64,000 nt of DNA from Pycnococcus provasolii (taxonomy: Eukaryota; Chlorophyta; Pseudoscourfieldiophyceae; Pseudoscourfieldiales; Pycnococcaceae): contig OW568865.1 in NCBI GenBank assembly GCA_938743325.2, positions 248,001-312,000 on the forward strand, given 5' to 3'. The notes below the pieces were generated by a model. It had not been told where the DNA came from. It ran no database searches and was given only the letters and a program-made list of their open reading frames with translations. The translations under genes were made by a program, and so were the position numbers. Of the stretch, positions 40,001-48,393 are shown one piece after another (the stretch's first letter is position 1; each line of letters starts with the position of its first letter).

Positions 40001-41139
40001 CCGTGTTTCGCTCAACTCTCTGCAAGAGCTTCATGGGCCGGAACGTGGACCTGCTCACGTTTGCAGATCTCTCACCTGGCACGCTGCCAGTCGCTGAGCG
40101 TCCAGTCGTTGTTGTCACGGCACGTGTTCACCCTGGCGAGAGCTGCGCGTCGTGGGTGGCAAGAGGAATGATGAGCTGGTTGGTTTTCAGTGACGACGTG
40201 CATGCCGAATGGATGCGAACGCAGTTCGTCGTGAAGATGGTCCCGATGCTTAATCCTGACGGCGTTGAACTAGGCAGCACGCGGTGCTCGTCGGTAGGAG
40301 TGGACTTGAATCGAAAGTGGGGCCAGCCAAGTCGCCTGCGTCACCCGTGCATTTACCACACGCGACGCATGCTCGATGCCCTTGTGGCAGACGGCCGTGC
40401 GCTCCGCCTCTTCCTCGATCTGCACGGCCACAGCCGCAGGGAAGGTGCCTTCATGTTCGGCGTCGACCCGCCAAAGGGCGGAAAGGACACCGCACCGCCC
40501 CATATTCCGCCACGATCCTCTTCGCCAGCACATGGCCTTTCGTCCTCTGCGTCGGAGCGCGATCTGTGGCAAGGGTCATTGGGCTCGTCGTCGAGCATGA
40601 GTGATTTGGACGACGGGACTACGCTGTCAGGAAGCTTTGGATCTAGCGGTGGGCTGCTTCCGTCGTCCGCGGATGGCATGGCACCGCCGCCTCCGCCAAT
40701 TCCAGAGAAGACGGCGGCGCGCCTGCGCGTGCGCGCGATCCCTGTCGTATTCGCGGCCCGCAACGATGCCGTAGACCTTCGCCTGTGCTCGTACAAGTGC
40801 GGCAAGGGCAAGAATGGATGCGGTCGCGTCGTGGTGGCAAAGGAGGTGGGTGTTCCGCTCAGCTACACTCTGGAGGTGAGTCACGCGGGCGGAGGCCCCG
40901 GCGCGCTCGCGAGGCGTCGGCACTACCGCACGGCTGACCTTGAGGCGCTTGGGGCGGACCTTCTTGCGAGTGTGGCGGAGTGCCACTCGCGAGGTCTGCG
41001 TCTCCTGCTGGATTCTCCACCGCCTTCTGGAGACGATGCGGCGGACCAACGCGAGATGGGGCTGCTGAGAGAGGTGAGTGCTGCGAACGCGGCAGCTGAG
41101 GAGGCGGGTGAAGACTTCGACGACGACCTCAACAACTAA
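37099..41139 (+). CDS. Cytosolic carboxypeptidase (M14B, CCP/Nna1-like tubulin deglutamylase)
   Basis: About 1346 aa. The first ~400 residues are Ala-rich helices of armadillo/HEAT type. A beta-rich CCP N-domain (RRVQWFFFEIRNAVPGRTYRF...) follows, split by a ~170-residue Ser/Lys low-complexity insertion, and ends FPYGHADLQRDLDDILG. The M14 catalytic domain has zinc ligands in VTARVHPGESCASW (~1010), MLNPDGVELGSTRCSSVGVDLNR (substrate carboxylate Asn-Arg) and LDLHGHSRREGAFMFG (third ligand, ~1108), and the catalytic Glu in SYTLEVSHAGG (~1258). All key residues are present. A second disordered insertion (~75 aa) separates the last two motifs. CCPs trim glutamates from tubulin tails. The same window codes a TTL-like protein, the opposing modification. 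TGTAA lies 47 nt after the stop. Confidence 0.92.
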   Translation: MSSSSLGASNSERTLSYGPSHTHHHSLSFSDAKASDRIVQSSSSSGAAAHVTVAEALHALAAATDSSLAASAARTLAAAWKARPRHGKALEASLAALASMQHGSANAGNATDTSLANVARTLASAIEANAQWPAEARACVESLQTILRQEKGAAAAMRMSGALKACCNVIRNHANVDSNDSGTDEEDVPATTNESAEAARAAIKLVARYAAVSELTSRALCKDKALGVDGIVDIINGTRIGTALTVEPTGVDDLGTCTYALELLAALCKFTHSGEIVASRPLRLLHALSRAANKHTARVDVVGNIASVVKRICKLPSCRREWLDNAEVACIARRLCYDCMLDVHASGVAHCGAYKEYKRAYRALCLLSQNLVAPSWGAGVRLNSSPSPTPMPHAANGGGEEVRDESDETLADADFSMSTANVVRSSGVCEMPDFTSRAFPELVSEWPSNALGDDENAPPFSVHVPAREAPTRLQIGRGGEGNLLVDVEKIGGGARGSMVCELMLDRARSLVATGETVRDGLGPMIAPRECFWCDNASIGGGDEANDDRWLAFASDFPGANLRSATCMARDEYDLVLSEDRNDASRRVQWFFFEIRNAVPGRTYRFNVVNFNKKASLYERGCQVLMRARSSDGNYAQSPQQQGAADEDEKVVEGQQWQHVGNSICYYPSPYRELQVPSPPPQVEDEDEENQEEKREVPAAGGDEKKSKALSGKKNVVKGKLGARAGARSTSSGGVMRPAATARRPSVSSSTPSSSSAASNGAISSSKVTKSSRGKGLRAGATAVVAANKITSKAGTSVDAKTSSDDAQPGMGSGLFALTFDVRVPCRGTYQIASGFPYGHADLQRDLDDILGPEYTFVDDPNAATTSSDSTDVSSQKPITIVSSDGRPPRPPRPPPSGVPSGADGAQILAALPQPRWPTETHDEIQVDGSAHDSDPSEDADAEIDASADGEIAAPRQVYAPRAPPGRPTVFRSTLCKSFMGRNVDLLTFADLSPGTLPVAERPVVVVTARVHPGESCASWVARGMMSWLVFSDDVHAEWMRTQFVVKMVPMLNPDGVELGSTRCSSVGVDLNRKWGQPSRLRHPCIYHTRRMLDALVADGRALRLFLDLHGHSRREGAFMFGVDPPKGGKDTAPPHIPPRSSSPAHGLSSSASERDLWQGSLGSSSSMSDLDDGTTLSGSFGSSGGLLPSSADGMAPPPPPIPEKTAARLRVRAIPVVFAARNDAVDLRLCSYKCGKGKNGCGRVVVAKEVGVPLSYTLEVSHAGGGPGALARRRHYRTADLEALGADLLASVAECHSRGLRLLLDSPPPSGDDAADQREMGLLREVSAANAAAEEAGEDFDDDLNN

Positions 41140-41185
41140 ACAAAGCAGGAAGAACGGCTTTTTTTATATAAATTATGTGAGATAC

Positions 41186-41190
41186 TGTAA
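41186..41190 (+). terminator. TGTAA poly(A) signal (carboxypeptidase gene)
   Basis: TGTAA 47 nt after the stop, within the 57-bp gap to the convergent kinase gene, so the two transcripts may overlap. Confidence 0.55.
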
Positions 41191-41196
41191 GAACTA

Positions 41197-41931
41197 TTAT
41201 GCCATGCGAACTGCATGATTAACTTTTGCGTAAAAAGCTGGTGCTGACCAAGACGAAGCGCTTTGCAATGCAAGCACGTCTGCGACGATATGCTCCACGA
41301 GGGCTTTCGCACCGCCCGCCCCGCGTTCCGTGTTGTATGCCGCAACGTTGTCGTCAATTTCCAGTGTTTCCAGCTGGCTTGTCACAAGCTGCGGCGGGAA
41401 GAAGTGCCCGGTCACCTTTTGTCTCTCCTCGACTCTCGCACGTAGCGTATCTGCGGAAGTTTTCAGGTAGACGAATGCCATGTCACTCGTCAACTCAGAC
41501 GACGCGAGCACTCGTCTGTACTTGCTTTTGAGGGCGCTGCATGCCAGCACCGCGCCTCCCGCTTTGGCTGATGCACTCGCCACGGCATCACGAACACGTA
41601 TGAGCCAAGGTGCTCTATCATCGTCGTTCAGGGCAAACCCGTCAGCCATTTTATTTCGTGCCGCGTCGTCGTGGTGGTCGTCCGCCTCAATCATCGGCAA
41701 GCCGAGGCGTTTCGCCAGTGCGGCTGCCACCGAAGACTTGCCGCATCCCGCAGGTCCGAATACCGCCAGAAGGAGGGGGGGCGGGCCCTCTTTACGCTTG
41801 CTTAGACGCCGCCTGGCTAAGGCGAGCAGCAATGTAGCAGCAAGGTTAGGCACAACACTGCATAACACTGCAAGGCGGCCTTTTTCCACGCCTACTAGCG
41901 ACGTGCACTTCTTATTCTTGCATGCTGACAT
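41197..41931 (-). CDS. Gluconokinase (GntK-type)
   Basis: 244 aa. After a ~45-residue hydrophobic/basic N terminus (SLVGVEKGRLAVLCSVVPNL) the kinase core shows Walker A GPAGCGKSS, then IEADDHHDDAARNKMADGFAL, matching the GDDLHP...KMxxGxPLxDxDR block of gluconokinases, and DDRAPWL. LACSALKSKYRRVL and HFFPPQLVTSQLETLE complete the family pattern. Reaction: D-gluconate + ATP to 6-phosphogluconate, feeding the oxidative pentose phosphate route. The usual GD at the acidic motif is AD here, a minor change. The N-terminal hydrophobic segment could target an organelle. Divergent orientation to nothing close; 187 bp downstream lies the acyl-CoA dehydrogenase stop on the same strand. Confidence 0.88.
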   Translation of the reverse strand: MSACKNKKCTSLVGVEKGRLAVLCSVVPNLAATLLLALARRRLSKRKEGPPPLLLAVFGPAGCGKSSVAAALAKRLGLPMIEADDHHDDAARNKMADGFALNDDDRAPWLIRVRDAVASASAKAGGAVLACSALKSKYRRVLASSELTSDMAFVYLKTSADTLRARVEERQKVTGHFFPPQLVTSQLETLEIDDNVAAYNTERGAGGAKALVEHIVADVLALQSASSWSAPAFYAKVNHAVRMA

Positions 41932-42118
41932 GTTAACGGTTACAGGAAACTTTAGTTATGGGAAGGGTGAAGGGAAAAAGAAACGGATGGGGCAAAGGAC
42001 AAGGAAAGGGGAAAGGGGAAAACAAAAGGAAAACCCCTGATGTCAACGTCAACTCGGATCCCATCCTATCGAATCCAATCATTCTTGTTGTGAAAGAAAG
42101 TTGTGAGTTACCATAGTA

Positions 42119-44539
42119 CTACAGGCGCGAACGCCACTTCTTCATCTCCACCTTCGCGATCGTAGACAAGTGCACCTCGTCAGGACCGTCCGCGAGACGC
42201 AGCGTGCGCATGCCCGCGTAGAACGACGCAAGCAGCGCATCCTGGCTTACGCCCGCACCACCGAAGATCTGAATCGCGGAGTCAATCGCGAACAGCGCTG
42301 CACGAGGAGCGACCACTTTGGCAATCGCGAGAGACGCTTTCGCATCCTTGTTCCCCCTGGCATCCAGCTCTGCGGCGGCGGACAGCACAGCCATGCGTGC
42401 GGTGTCGAGCTGCACGCGCGCCTCCGCAATCTTGTCCGCGCTCAGCACCGCCAGAGGACGACCAAACGCCTTCCTCGTTGAGCCACGCACAATCGCCATC
42501 GCGAGAGCGCGTTCGCCCAGCCCTATAGCTCGCATGCAGTGGTGAAGTCGTCCAGGCCCGAGGCGGCCTTGCGCAATCTCAAACCCTCTCCCGACGCCAA
42601 GCAGAACGTTCGTAGCTGGAACGCGTACATTCTCGAACTCCAACTCAGCGTGTCCGTGCGGCGCGTCGTCATAACCAAAGACGGTGAGCGGGCGCAGCAT
42701 TCGCACGCCCGAATGCGGCAGTGGGACCAACACCATGGAGTGTCGTCTGTGACCTGGTCTGCCGTCCGCATCGGCATCGCGTCCCATAAAGATGCAGACT
42801 CGACACCGAGGGTCAGGAGCACCTGTCGTCCACCACTTTCGTCCGCGCAGGACCATCTCGCCAGTCTTTGCGTCGTGCACCACCTCCGCCTGCATGTTCG
42901 TCGCATCCGAGCTCGCTACCGCCGGTTCCGTCATCGCAAAGCAGCTTCTCATCTCACCCGCAAGAAGAGGCTTGAGGTACTTCTCGTGCTGCTCGATACT
43001 TCCGTAGCGCGCAAGCGTCTCCATGTTGCCCGTGTCCGGCGCAGAGCAGTTGAACACCTCCGACGCAAACGAGCAGGCGCCCATGATTTCGCTGAGCGGA
43101 GCATACTCCATGTTCGTGAGTCCAGGTCCACAGTCCACTTCTGCGCGTATCGATGGCGCGATCAACTCGCGCGTGTCGGAGGGCAAAAAGAGGTTCCACA
43201 GCTTCGCCTTCTTGGCGAGAGCCTTCAGCTCCTCGATCTTCGCGTGCGGCATCCACCGATCTGAACCTCGTCGCGCCTCCTGCACGGCGATGAGTGCCGC
43301 CTCGGCGGGATACACGTGCTCGTCCATAAAAGACTCGAGACGCTCCATGATGGATGCCGATTTCTCGCTCTGGTACCATTGCCTTGTTGTGCGCTTGTGG
43401 GGACGCGGTGCGGGCAACGGCCTCGCGAAGGCATGATGTCCATCCGAGGAGGGAGTCATCTCCACCAAGCTCAGCCCGTATGCAGCAAATCCCTTGGCAG
43501 CCGCACCCACCTTCGTCGCATTTGATGCACTGGCGTTGCCTCGAAGTGCACGCGCGTGCACACCGGCAAGGATAGCCGCCATGCGATAGCATCCCAATGC
43601 CAGATAGCACGCCCACACGTTCGGCGACGGTGGCGGGACGCCACGACGCGAGCAGTAGTGCTGCACCAGCTGAGTTTCGTCGGGCGCTCCTGCCGGCGGG
43701 TTCACGCGCTTTCCAGGTGTTGGCGCGGCTGCGGGCGGTGCGTGATACAGGGTGAGGCAGAGGTATGCGAGGTCCGCAAGCGGGTCGCCGAGTGTGCTGA
43801 GCTCCCAGTCCAGCACCGCCTTTGGAGTAGCACCGTCGAAGACGACGTTGTCCAGCCGATAGTCGCCGTGTATGACGGCTGGTCTACCTGCAAGCGCGTG
43901 ACTTTTCGACGCGCGTGGCACGTTGTCCTCGAGCCACGCCGTCAGCTTGACCATTTCCGGCAGCGGACTTTTCGCCCAGTCGGCAGCATATTGTCGCTTC
44001 CAAACTGCGACCTGCCTCTCGGCGTACGCGTGTGGCTTCCCAAAATTGCCAAGACCCGCGTCGGTTGGATTGACTTCGTGTATTGCCGCGAGTGTATCCG
44101 CAAGCGCGTTGTAGATGCCCTGCCGTTGTTCCGGTGTCGTGGACGGCAGCTGCGGGTCGAGGTGTACGACGCCGTCAGCGAACGACATCACGTAGAACAT
44201 GCTTCCTAGTACCTCAGGCGACGTTTCGAGTCCGATCATGGTCGCGACGGGCACACCGTGGTTGGCGATCGCCTTTTGCACGCGGTATTCCCGGTCGACG
44301 GCGTGCGCGCCACGCAGCAGGGTGCCTGGCGGTTGCTTGCGCAGCACGAGTTTTCTCGTCGAGGATCCCGAGGCGAGTTCCAGGAGGTACGTTGGGTTCG
44401 ACTGGCCGTGTTTGAACTTGAGTATGCGGAGCGAAGTCGGCGTTGCGGGAGGGCAGACGGAGGGCGCGTGCGTGCGCAGCCACGCGAGCACGGCGTCCCC
44501 GTTGAGCGCGAGCGCCGTCGAGGGCGGCGCGGCGGCCAT
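42119..44539 (-). CDS. Peroxisomal ACAD10/11-like (IBR3-type) kinase-acyl-CoA dehydrogenase fusion
   Basis: 806 aa, two domains. Residues ~20-330 form an APH-like kinase fold: KFKHGQSNPTYLL, KLVLRKQPPGTLL, catalytic VIHGDYRLDNVVFD and metal-binding LDWELSTLGDPLADLAY. Residues ~400-806 form an acyl-CoA dehydrogenase: CFAMTEPAVASSDATN, RGRKWWTTGAPDPRC (FAD/substrate binding), GPGRLHHCMRAIG and QIFGGAGVSQDAL. The protein ends WRSRL, where SRL is a PTS1 peroxisomal signal. ACAD11 and plant IBR3 share this domain order; ACAD10/11 kinases phosphorylate 4-hydroxyacyl-CoAs before the dehydrogenase domain acts, and IBR3 works on indole-3-butyric acid. A role in peroxisomal beta-oxidation of hydroxy or auxin-like acyl-CoAs is likely. 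Divergent with seryl-tRNA synthetase (242-bp gap). Confidence 0.93.
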   Translation of the reverse strand: MAAAPPSTALALNGDAVLAWLRTHAPSVCPPATPTSLRILKFKHGQSNPTYLLELASGSSTRKLVLRKQPPGTLLRGAHAVDREYRVQKAIANHGVPVATMIGLETSPEVLGSMFYVMSFADGVVHLDPQLPSTTPEQRQGIYNALADTLAAIHEVNPTDAGLGNFGKPHAYAERQVAVWKRQYAADWAKSPLPEMVKLTAWLEDNVPRASKSHALAGRPAVIHGDYRLDNVVFDGATPKAVLDWELSTLGDPLADLAYLCLTLYHAPPAAAPTPGKRVNPPAGAPDETQLVQHYCSRRGVPPPSPNVWACYLALGCYRMAAILAGVHARALRGNASASNATKVGAAAKGFAAYGLSLVEMTPSSDGHHAFARPLPAPRPHKRTTRQWYQSEKSASIMERLESFMDEHVYPAEAALIAVQEARRGSDRWMPHAKIEELKALAKKAKLWNLFLPSDTRELIAPSIRAEVDCGPGLTNMEYAPLSEIMGACSFASEVFNCSAPDTGNMETLARYGSIEQHEKYLKPLLAGEMRSCFAMTEPAVASSDATNMQAEVVHDAKTGEMVLRGRKWWTTGAPDPRCRVCIFMGRDADADGRPGHRRHSMVLVPLPHSGVRMLRPLTVFGYDDAPHGHAELEFENVRVPATNVLLGVGRGFEIAQGRLGPGRLHHCMRAIGLGERALAMAIVRGSTRKAFGRPLAVLSADKIAEARVQLDTARMAVLSAAAELDARGNKDAKASLAIAKVVAPRAALFAIDSAIQIFGGAGVSQDALLASFYAGMRTLRLADGPDEVHLSTIAKVEMKKWRSRL

Positions 44540-44781
44540 GACAGTGAGCTAGCGGCGGCGGAAAGTCGGATCGCGGTCACAAAGTTGCGTGGGCTATCGT
44601 AATACCCTTTCTCTCTCCCCTCTCCCTCCTCATGTATCCCCTACCCCTAATCCGTCCGCCCCCACCTTGGCAGCCTGGGGGCCATCTTATCCCGATGTGG
44701 CTTTGGCTTTTGTCTCCGCCACAAATAAACTTAGAAATAATACTGTACAAGAGTAAGTCTCCATCGGTCGGTAAGTATACT

Positions 44782-46476
44782 ATGATGCGCTGCCTGTACA
44801 CGCCGCTCACGATGTCATCGTCGTCTCGCTTTGCGTCTCCCTTTTCGGTGTCTCCCTTCTTAGGAGGAAGAAAAAAAACTCCTTTGAGGAGAACACCGTC
44901 AGTCTTGAGAGACTCCTTCTCGCATCGAGTGATTGTCGCAATGTCGTCATCCACATCAACGGCATCAGCGTCCGCGCCAACCTCGTCGTCTTCGGAGGCA
45001 CCATCAGAAACGGCTGCAGCACCTGCGGCGGCAGAAACGCATACGCCGGCGTTTCGCGCGTCCATCGACTTCCGATCCATCAGGGACAACCTTGAGGCGC
45101 ACGAGGCGAACTGCAGGGAACGCAACTTCGCCGCCGCCAGCCCCGCTAAGGTGGCTGAGCTGTACGACAAGTTTGTCCAGGCGCAGAAGGAAGTGGACGA
45201 ACTCAGGGCGCAGAAGAACGAAAATGCCAAGTCCATGAAGCAGAAGCTCGAGCAAGAGCAGCGCGACGAACTTGTAAGGAGAGGGAAGGAGATCAAGGAG
45301 CAACTAGCAACCGTTGAGGAGAACCTGAGCGCTCTGCAGGAAGAGCTGCAGCTGGAGGCGCAGCGCCTGCCCAACTTAGCACACCCGGACGTGCCGCGCG
45401 GCGCGGACGACGACGCTGCCGTCGAGCTCGCGTCCGTCGGAGACCGGCGTGACTTTGAGGGCGAAGGACTCGAGGTGCTCGACCACATGTCCATCGCAGA
45501 TAGGTGGAACGCGATGGCGGGTGGAGCAAACGAGAGTGCGTTCGAAGCGCCGTCGGGAGGAGGTCTGTCGTCTACCGCCACCGCGTTGCGCGCAGCCGTC
45601 GACTTCACCTCAGGCGCTAAGGTGTCCGGCGCAAAGTTCTACTACCTGCGCGGCCAGCTCGCACGCCTCGAGCTGGCGCTCGTCAACTGGACCGTCGACC
45701 AGCTGTGTGCAAGGGGGTACATTCCGCACATGACTCCGGACGTCGTGCGCAGCGAAGTGGTTGAGAAGTGCGGGTTCCAGCCGCGCGGCGAATCGACACA
45801 AGTTTACAACGTCGACGGCATGGACCTCAGCCTCACTGGGACGGCGGAAATTCCTCTTGGTGGGCTGTGCATGGACGAAGTGCTCGACGAATCCATGCTC
45901 CCTCTTCGCCTGTGCGCCTTCGGCAGGTGCTTCCGCACGGAGGCTGGCGCGAGCGGCCTGGCAACGCGAGGGTTGTACCGCGTGCACCAGTTCTCCAAGG
46001 TTGAAATGTTCATCATCTGCACGCCAGAGCAGTCCGACGCGCTGCATGATGAGCTGATCGAGGTGGAGAAGCATCTGTTCAGCGAGTTGGGACTCCACTT
46101 CAAGGTGCTCGACATGCCCACCGGCGACCTCGGCGCGCCGGCATATCGCAAGTTTGATGTTGAGGCGTGGATGCCAGGTCTGGGACGGTACGGTGAGATC
46201 AGCTCGGCGTCCAACTGCACCGACTACCAGGCACGTCGCTTGAACATTCGCTATAAGCCTGATGCCAAGGATGCGGGGAATGAGGATGGCGGGAAGAAGA
46301 AGAAGAAGAGCAAGGCGAAGACGAACTTCGTGCACACGCTGAACGGCACGGGCTGCGCAGTGCCTCGCATGATTGTGGCTATTCTGGAGAACTTCCAGCA
46401 GGCGGACGGCACGGTGGTTGTTCCCGAGGTGCTCCGGCCATACATGGGTGGACTGGAGAAGCTTGGATCGTCGTAG
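44782..46476 (+). CDS. Seryl-tRNA synthetase, bacterial/organellar type
   Basis: About 564 aa from ATG 44782. The N-terminal extension (MMRCLYTPLTMSSSSRFASP) is a likely plastid/mitochondrial presequence; a second in-frame ATG at 44941 (MSSSTSTASASAP) would give a form lacking it. A long antiparallel coiled-coil tRNA-binding arm follows (~residues 110-190). The class II core: motif 1 region YIPHMTPDVVRSEV, TGTAEIPLGG, motif 2 FRTEAGASG..TRGLYRVHQF, KFDVEAWMPGLGRYGEISSASNCTDYQ, and motif 3 NGTGCAVPRMIVAILENFQ. It attaches serine to tRNA-Ser in the organelles. A Lys-rich insertion (GGKKKKKSKAK, ~46290-46320) between the core motifs is unusual. TGTAA starts 4 nt after the stop. Confidence 0.95.
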   Translation: MMRCLYTPLTMSSSSRFASPFSVSPFLGGRKKTPLRRTPSVLRDSFSHRVIVAMSSSTSTASASAPTSSSSEAPSETAAAPAAAETHTPAFRASIDFRSIRDNLEAHEANCRERNFAAASPAKVAELYDKFVQAQKEVDELRAQKNENAKSMKQKLEQEQRDELVRRGKEIKEQLATVEENLSALQEELQLEAQRLPNLAHPDVPRGADDDAAVELASVGDRRDFEGEGLEVLDHMSIADRWNAMAGGANESAFEAPSGGGLSSTATALRAAVDFTSGAKVSGAKFYYLRGQLARLELALVNWTVDQLCARGYIPHMTPDVVRSEVVEKCGFQPRGESTQVYNVDGMDLSLTGTAEIPLGGLCMDEVLDESMLPLRLCAFGRCFRTEAGASGLATRGLYRVHQFSKVEMFIICTPEQSDALHDELIEVEKHLFSELGLHFKVLDMPTGDLGAPAYRKFDVEAWMPGLGRYGEISSASNCTDYQARRLNIRYKPDAKDAGNEDGGKKKKKSKAKTNFVHTLNGTGCAVPRMIVAILENFQQADGTVVVPEVLRPYMGGLEKLGSS

Positions 46477-46479
46477 TGC

Positions 46480-46484
46480 TGTAA
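46480..46484 (+). terminator. TGTAA poly(A) signal (seryl-tRNA synthetase gene)
   Basis: TGTAA begins 3-4 nt after the stop codon. Confidence 0.45.
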
Positions 46485-46560
46485 CGGCCGCGTTGACCTA
46501 TTATACTTGCCTCCATGCTCCCAAGCTCAACAAGGGGGAGGGAGGTTCGGGTGTTCGGCT

Positions 46561-46603
46561 AGGGTTAGGGTTCGGGTGAGGGTTAGGGTTCGGGTGAGGG
46601 TTA
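46561..46603. repeat. 18-bp telomere-variant tandem repeat
   Basis: Two full copies of AGGGTTAGGGTTCGGGTG plus AGGGTTA. TTAGGG alternates with the variants TTCGGG and TGAGGG in a fixed order, so it is a higher-order repeat rather than random decay. Confidence 0.9.
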
Positions 46604-46860
46604 CGGAGAGCTCTCGAGACCTGCTCTCGAGCTCTGCTGGGTTATTACATCACCTGATCCCATCACCTGACCAGGTGACGGCCTGCTCATCAAGGGTCCC
46701 GTTGGTGACTCTCGTAAGTAGCCAAGATGTTGTCTCGAGATCATTCAACACTTCTCCCTCGCGATCTCTAGGTCTCCCCATGTGCATGTGGTGTCGTGCG
46801 CGCATCCATGCGGGAGCTCGCACAACTCAACAAGGGGGGCCTTCTCGGCGTCCTCCGTTC

Positions 46861-48393
46861 ATGGGTATTCTTGTCGTGATGGTGATGAAATTCGTCGTGC
46901 TTGCTTGCTGCTGTGTCTTTGTGTTCCCTGTTTCTGCGGCCTCTTCCTTGCAAATATCAACGGCGGATAGGACCTATAACGTGGACCTATACCCCGACCG
47001 ATATGACGTTGCAGACGACTCCACCATCCGGCACAGAACATCACCTGCACTTAAAGGGAGGCGACTTTCGATGATCGCAAACCTATTCGCAAGCAACTCG
47101 GGAGCGAGCAAGCCGGTCAGAATCAAAGACGCGGAAATGCCCGCAAACTTTAAGAGAAAGGCAGCCATGCCGCTGTGCGGGGGAGCGCCGCAGGAACTCA
47201 TACCGTTTCGAGTCAAGCAAAGCCCGTACGACGCGAACGCACTGCTGCGCGCGGCGGCCGTCAGTGGGAGCTTGGCCGCGAAGTCCGCATCCGCCAACGC
47301 ACCGGGAACCTCGCGACGACGCGCGCCACCCACGGACGTCGCCGGGCCAACAGTCGTCGTCAACAGCGATACGGCACAGCCTGCCAGGGACGACGACAAC
47401 GAGGGGAGAGGGGAGGAGGAGGAGGAGGAGGAGGAGGTCGAGCGTCGTCGACGTCTGCTACACCGCACCATTGGTTGGACCATCATGGGTGTCGGCTGTG
47501 GCAAGGAGAAAATGGTGCGCGTCCCGCACGAAAACGACGGCGTCGGACCTTCCGTGAAGAAGAACGTGCGCGGCCCGAAGGAGGAGGCGCTCGTGCGCTG
47601 CCTCACGAATATCGAGGCGTGCACGTTCAACGACGCACGAGCCGCCGCCACGCAGCTTCCGTTCTATAAGCTCTTCCACCGCGTCAAGTCGGAGATTCAC
47701 CAGACGGGTCTGAAGAGGAGATACAACTCCTGCGCGCTCGTTGGCAACGCCGGCCATCTCTCCAAGGAGAAGTGGGGCGAGTACATCGACAACCACGACG
47801 TCGTCGTGCGCTTCAACAACCTGCCCAACCTTCCGTACAGCGCGCACGTCGGCAATCGCACGAGCATTCGCATTGTGAATCACCGTCGCAGCTTGGCAAG
47901 CTGCTGTCGCGGAAACTTCCCGGAGGGACGCATAGCCGGGAGCAGGACGGCAATTCTCGTGTGGTTCCCAGCGGCGCAGCGCGAGATTCTCGACCAGTGC
48001 AAGCGCCGCTTTCCGAACAACCCGGGCCTTGCCATGCGCCCCGCGGCGAATAAGGCGATGGTGTCGGTGATGAAGCAGGCGCGCGAGGACCTCAGCCGCC
48101 TGGGATTTGGCCCGTACGGTCAGTGGCGACAGATGACGAGCGGTGCGCACGCCGTGCTGCTGTACACGGCACTGTGCGACTCCGTCAGCCTGTACGGATT
48201 TACGACGTACGGCAAGGGCAAGGACGGCGGCGCGGACCAGTACACGGCGGCACTTGGAGGGCGTGACAACGGCAGCAAGGTGGGCCAGGTGGTCAAGGCA
48301 CGGTCAGGCCAGCGTTGGCATGACTGGACAGGTGAGAGTGTTGTCTGGCGTTTGTTCCACGCGAGCGGCCTGACGCCCATCTGCTCGAGCTGA
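46861..48393 (+). CDS. GT29 sialyltransferase-like type II membrane protein
   Basis: About 510 aa from ATG 46861. The N-terminal hydrophobic segment ILVVMVMKFVVLACCCVFVF is a signal anchor, followed by a ~250-residue stem with a poly-Glu run. The catalytic domain carries the sialyl motifs: L motif beginning CALVGNAGHLSKEKWGEYID and continuing HDVVVRFNNLPN..HVGNRTSIRIVN; S motif MTSGAHAVLLYTALCDSVSLYGF; and VS motif with HDWTGESVVWRLFH. Cysteines in the L and S motifs are in the usual disulfide positions. Family members in algae and plants have the GT29 fold, but sialic acid is not generally found there; they may transfer Kdo-like or other sugars. Location: Golgi lumen. TGTAA 31 nt after the stop. 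Confidence 0.85.
   Translation: MGILVVMVMKFVVLACCCVFVFPVSAASSLQISTADRTYNVDLYPDRYDVADDSTIRHRTSPALKGRRLSMIANLFASNSGASKPVRIKDAEMPANFKRKAAMPLCGGAPQELIPFRVKQSPYDANALLRAAAVSGSLAAKSASANAPGTSRRRAPPTDVAGPTVVVNSDTAQPARDDDNEGRGEEEEEEEEVERRRRLLHRTIGWTIMGVGCGKEKMVRVPHENDGVGPSVKKNVRGPKEEALVRCLTNIEACTFNDARAAATQLPFYKLFHRVKSEIHQTGLKRRYNSCALVGNAGHLSKEKWGEYIDNHDVVVRFNNLPNLPYSAHVGNRTSIRIVNHRRSLASCCRGNFPEGRIAGSRTAILVWFPAAQREILDQCKRRFPNNPGLAMRPAANKAMVSVMKQAREDLSRLGFGPYGQWRQMTSGAHAVLLYTALCDSVSLYGFTTYGKGKDGGADQYTAALGGRDNGSKVGQVVKARSGQRWHDWTGESVVWRLFHASGLTPICSS

Larger units (their letters stand above)
46477..46860. promoter_or_regulatory. Promoter gap of the GT29 gene with telomere-variant repeat
   Basis: 384 bases between tandem genes. 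An 18-bp unit built on AGGGTTAGGGTTCGGGTG repeats at 46561-46603. The downstream frame runs open through this repeat but the encoded Arg-Val string is not protein-like, so the GT29 start is placed at 46861. Confidence 0.55.

Noticed and set aside
46507-46860. N-terminal extension of the GT29 protein
   Set aside because: It translates the telomere-variant repeat into an Arg-Val string; the signal anchor starts at the ATG at 46861.
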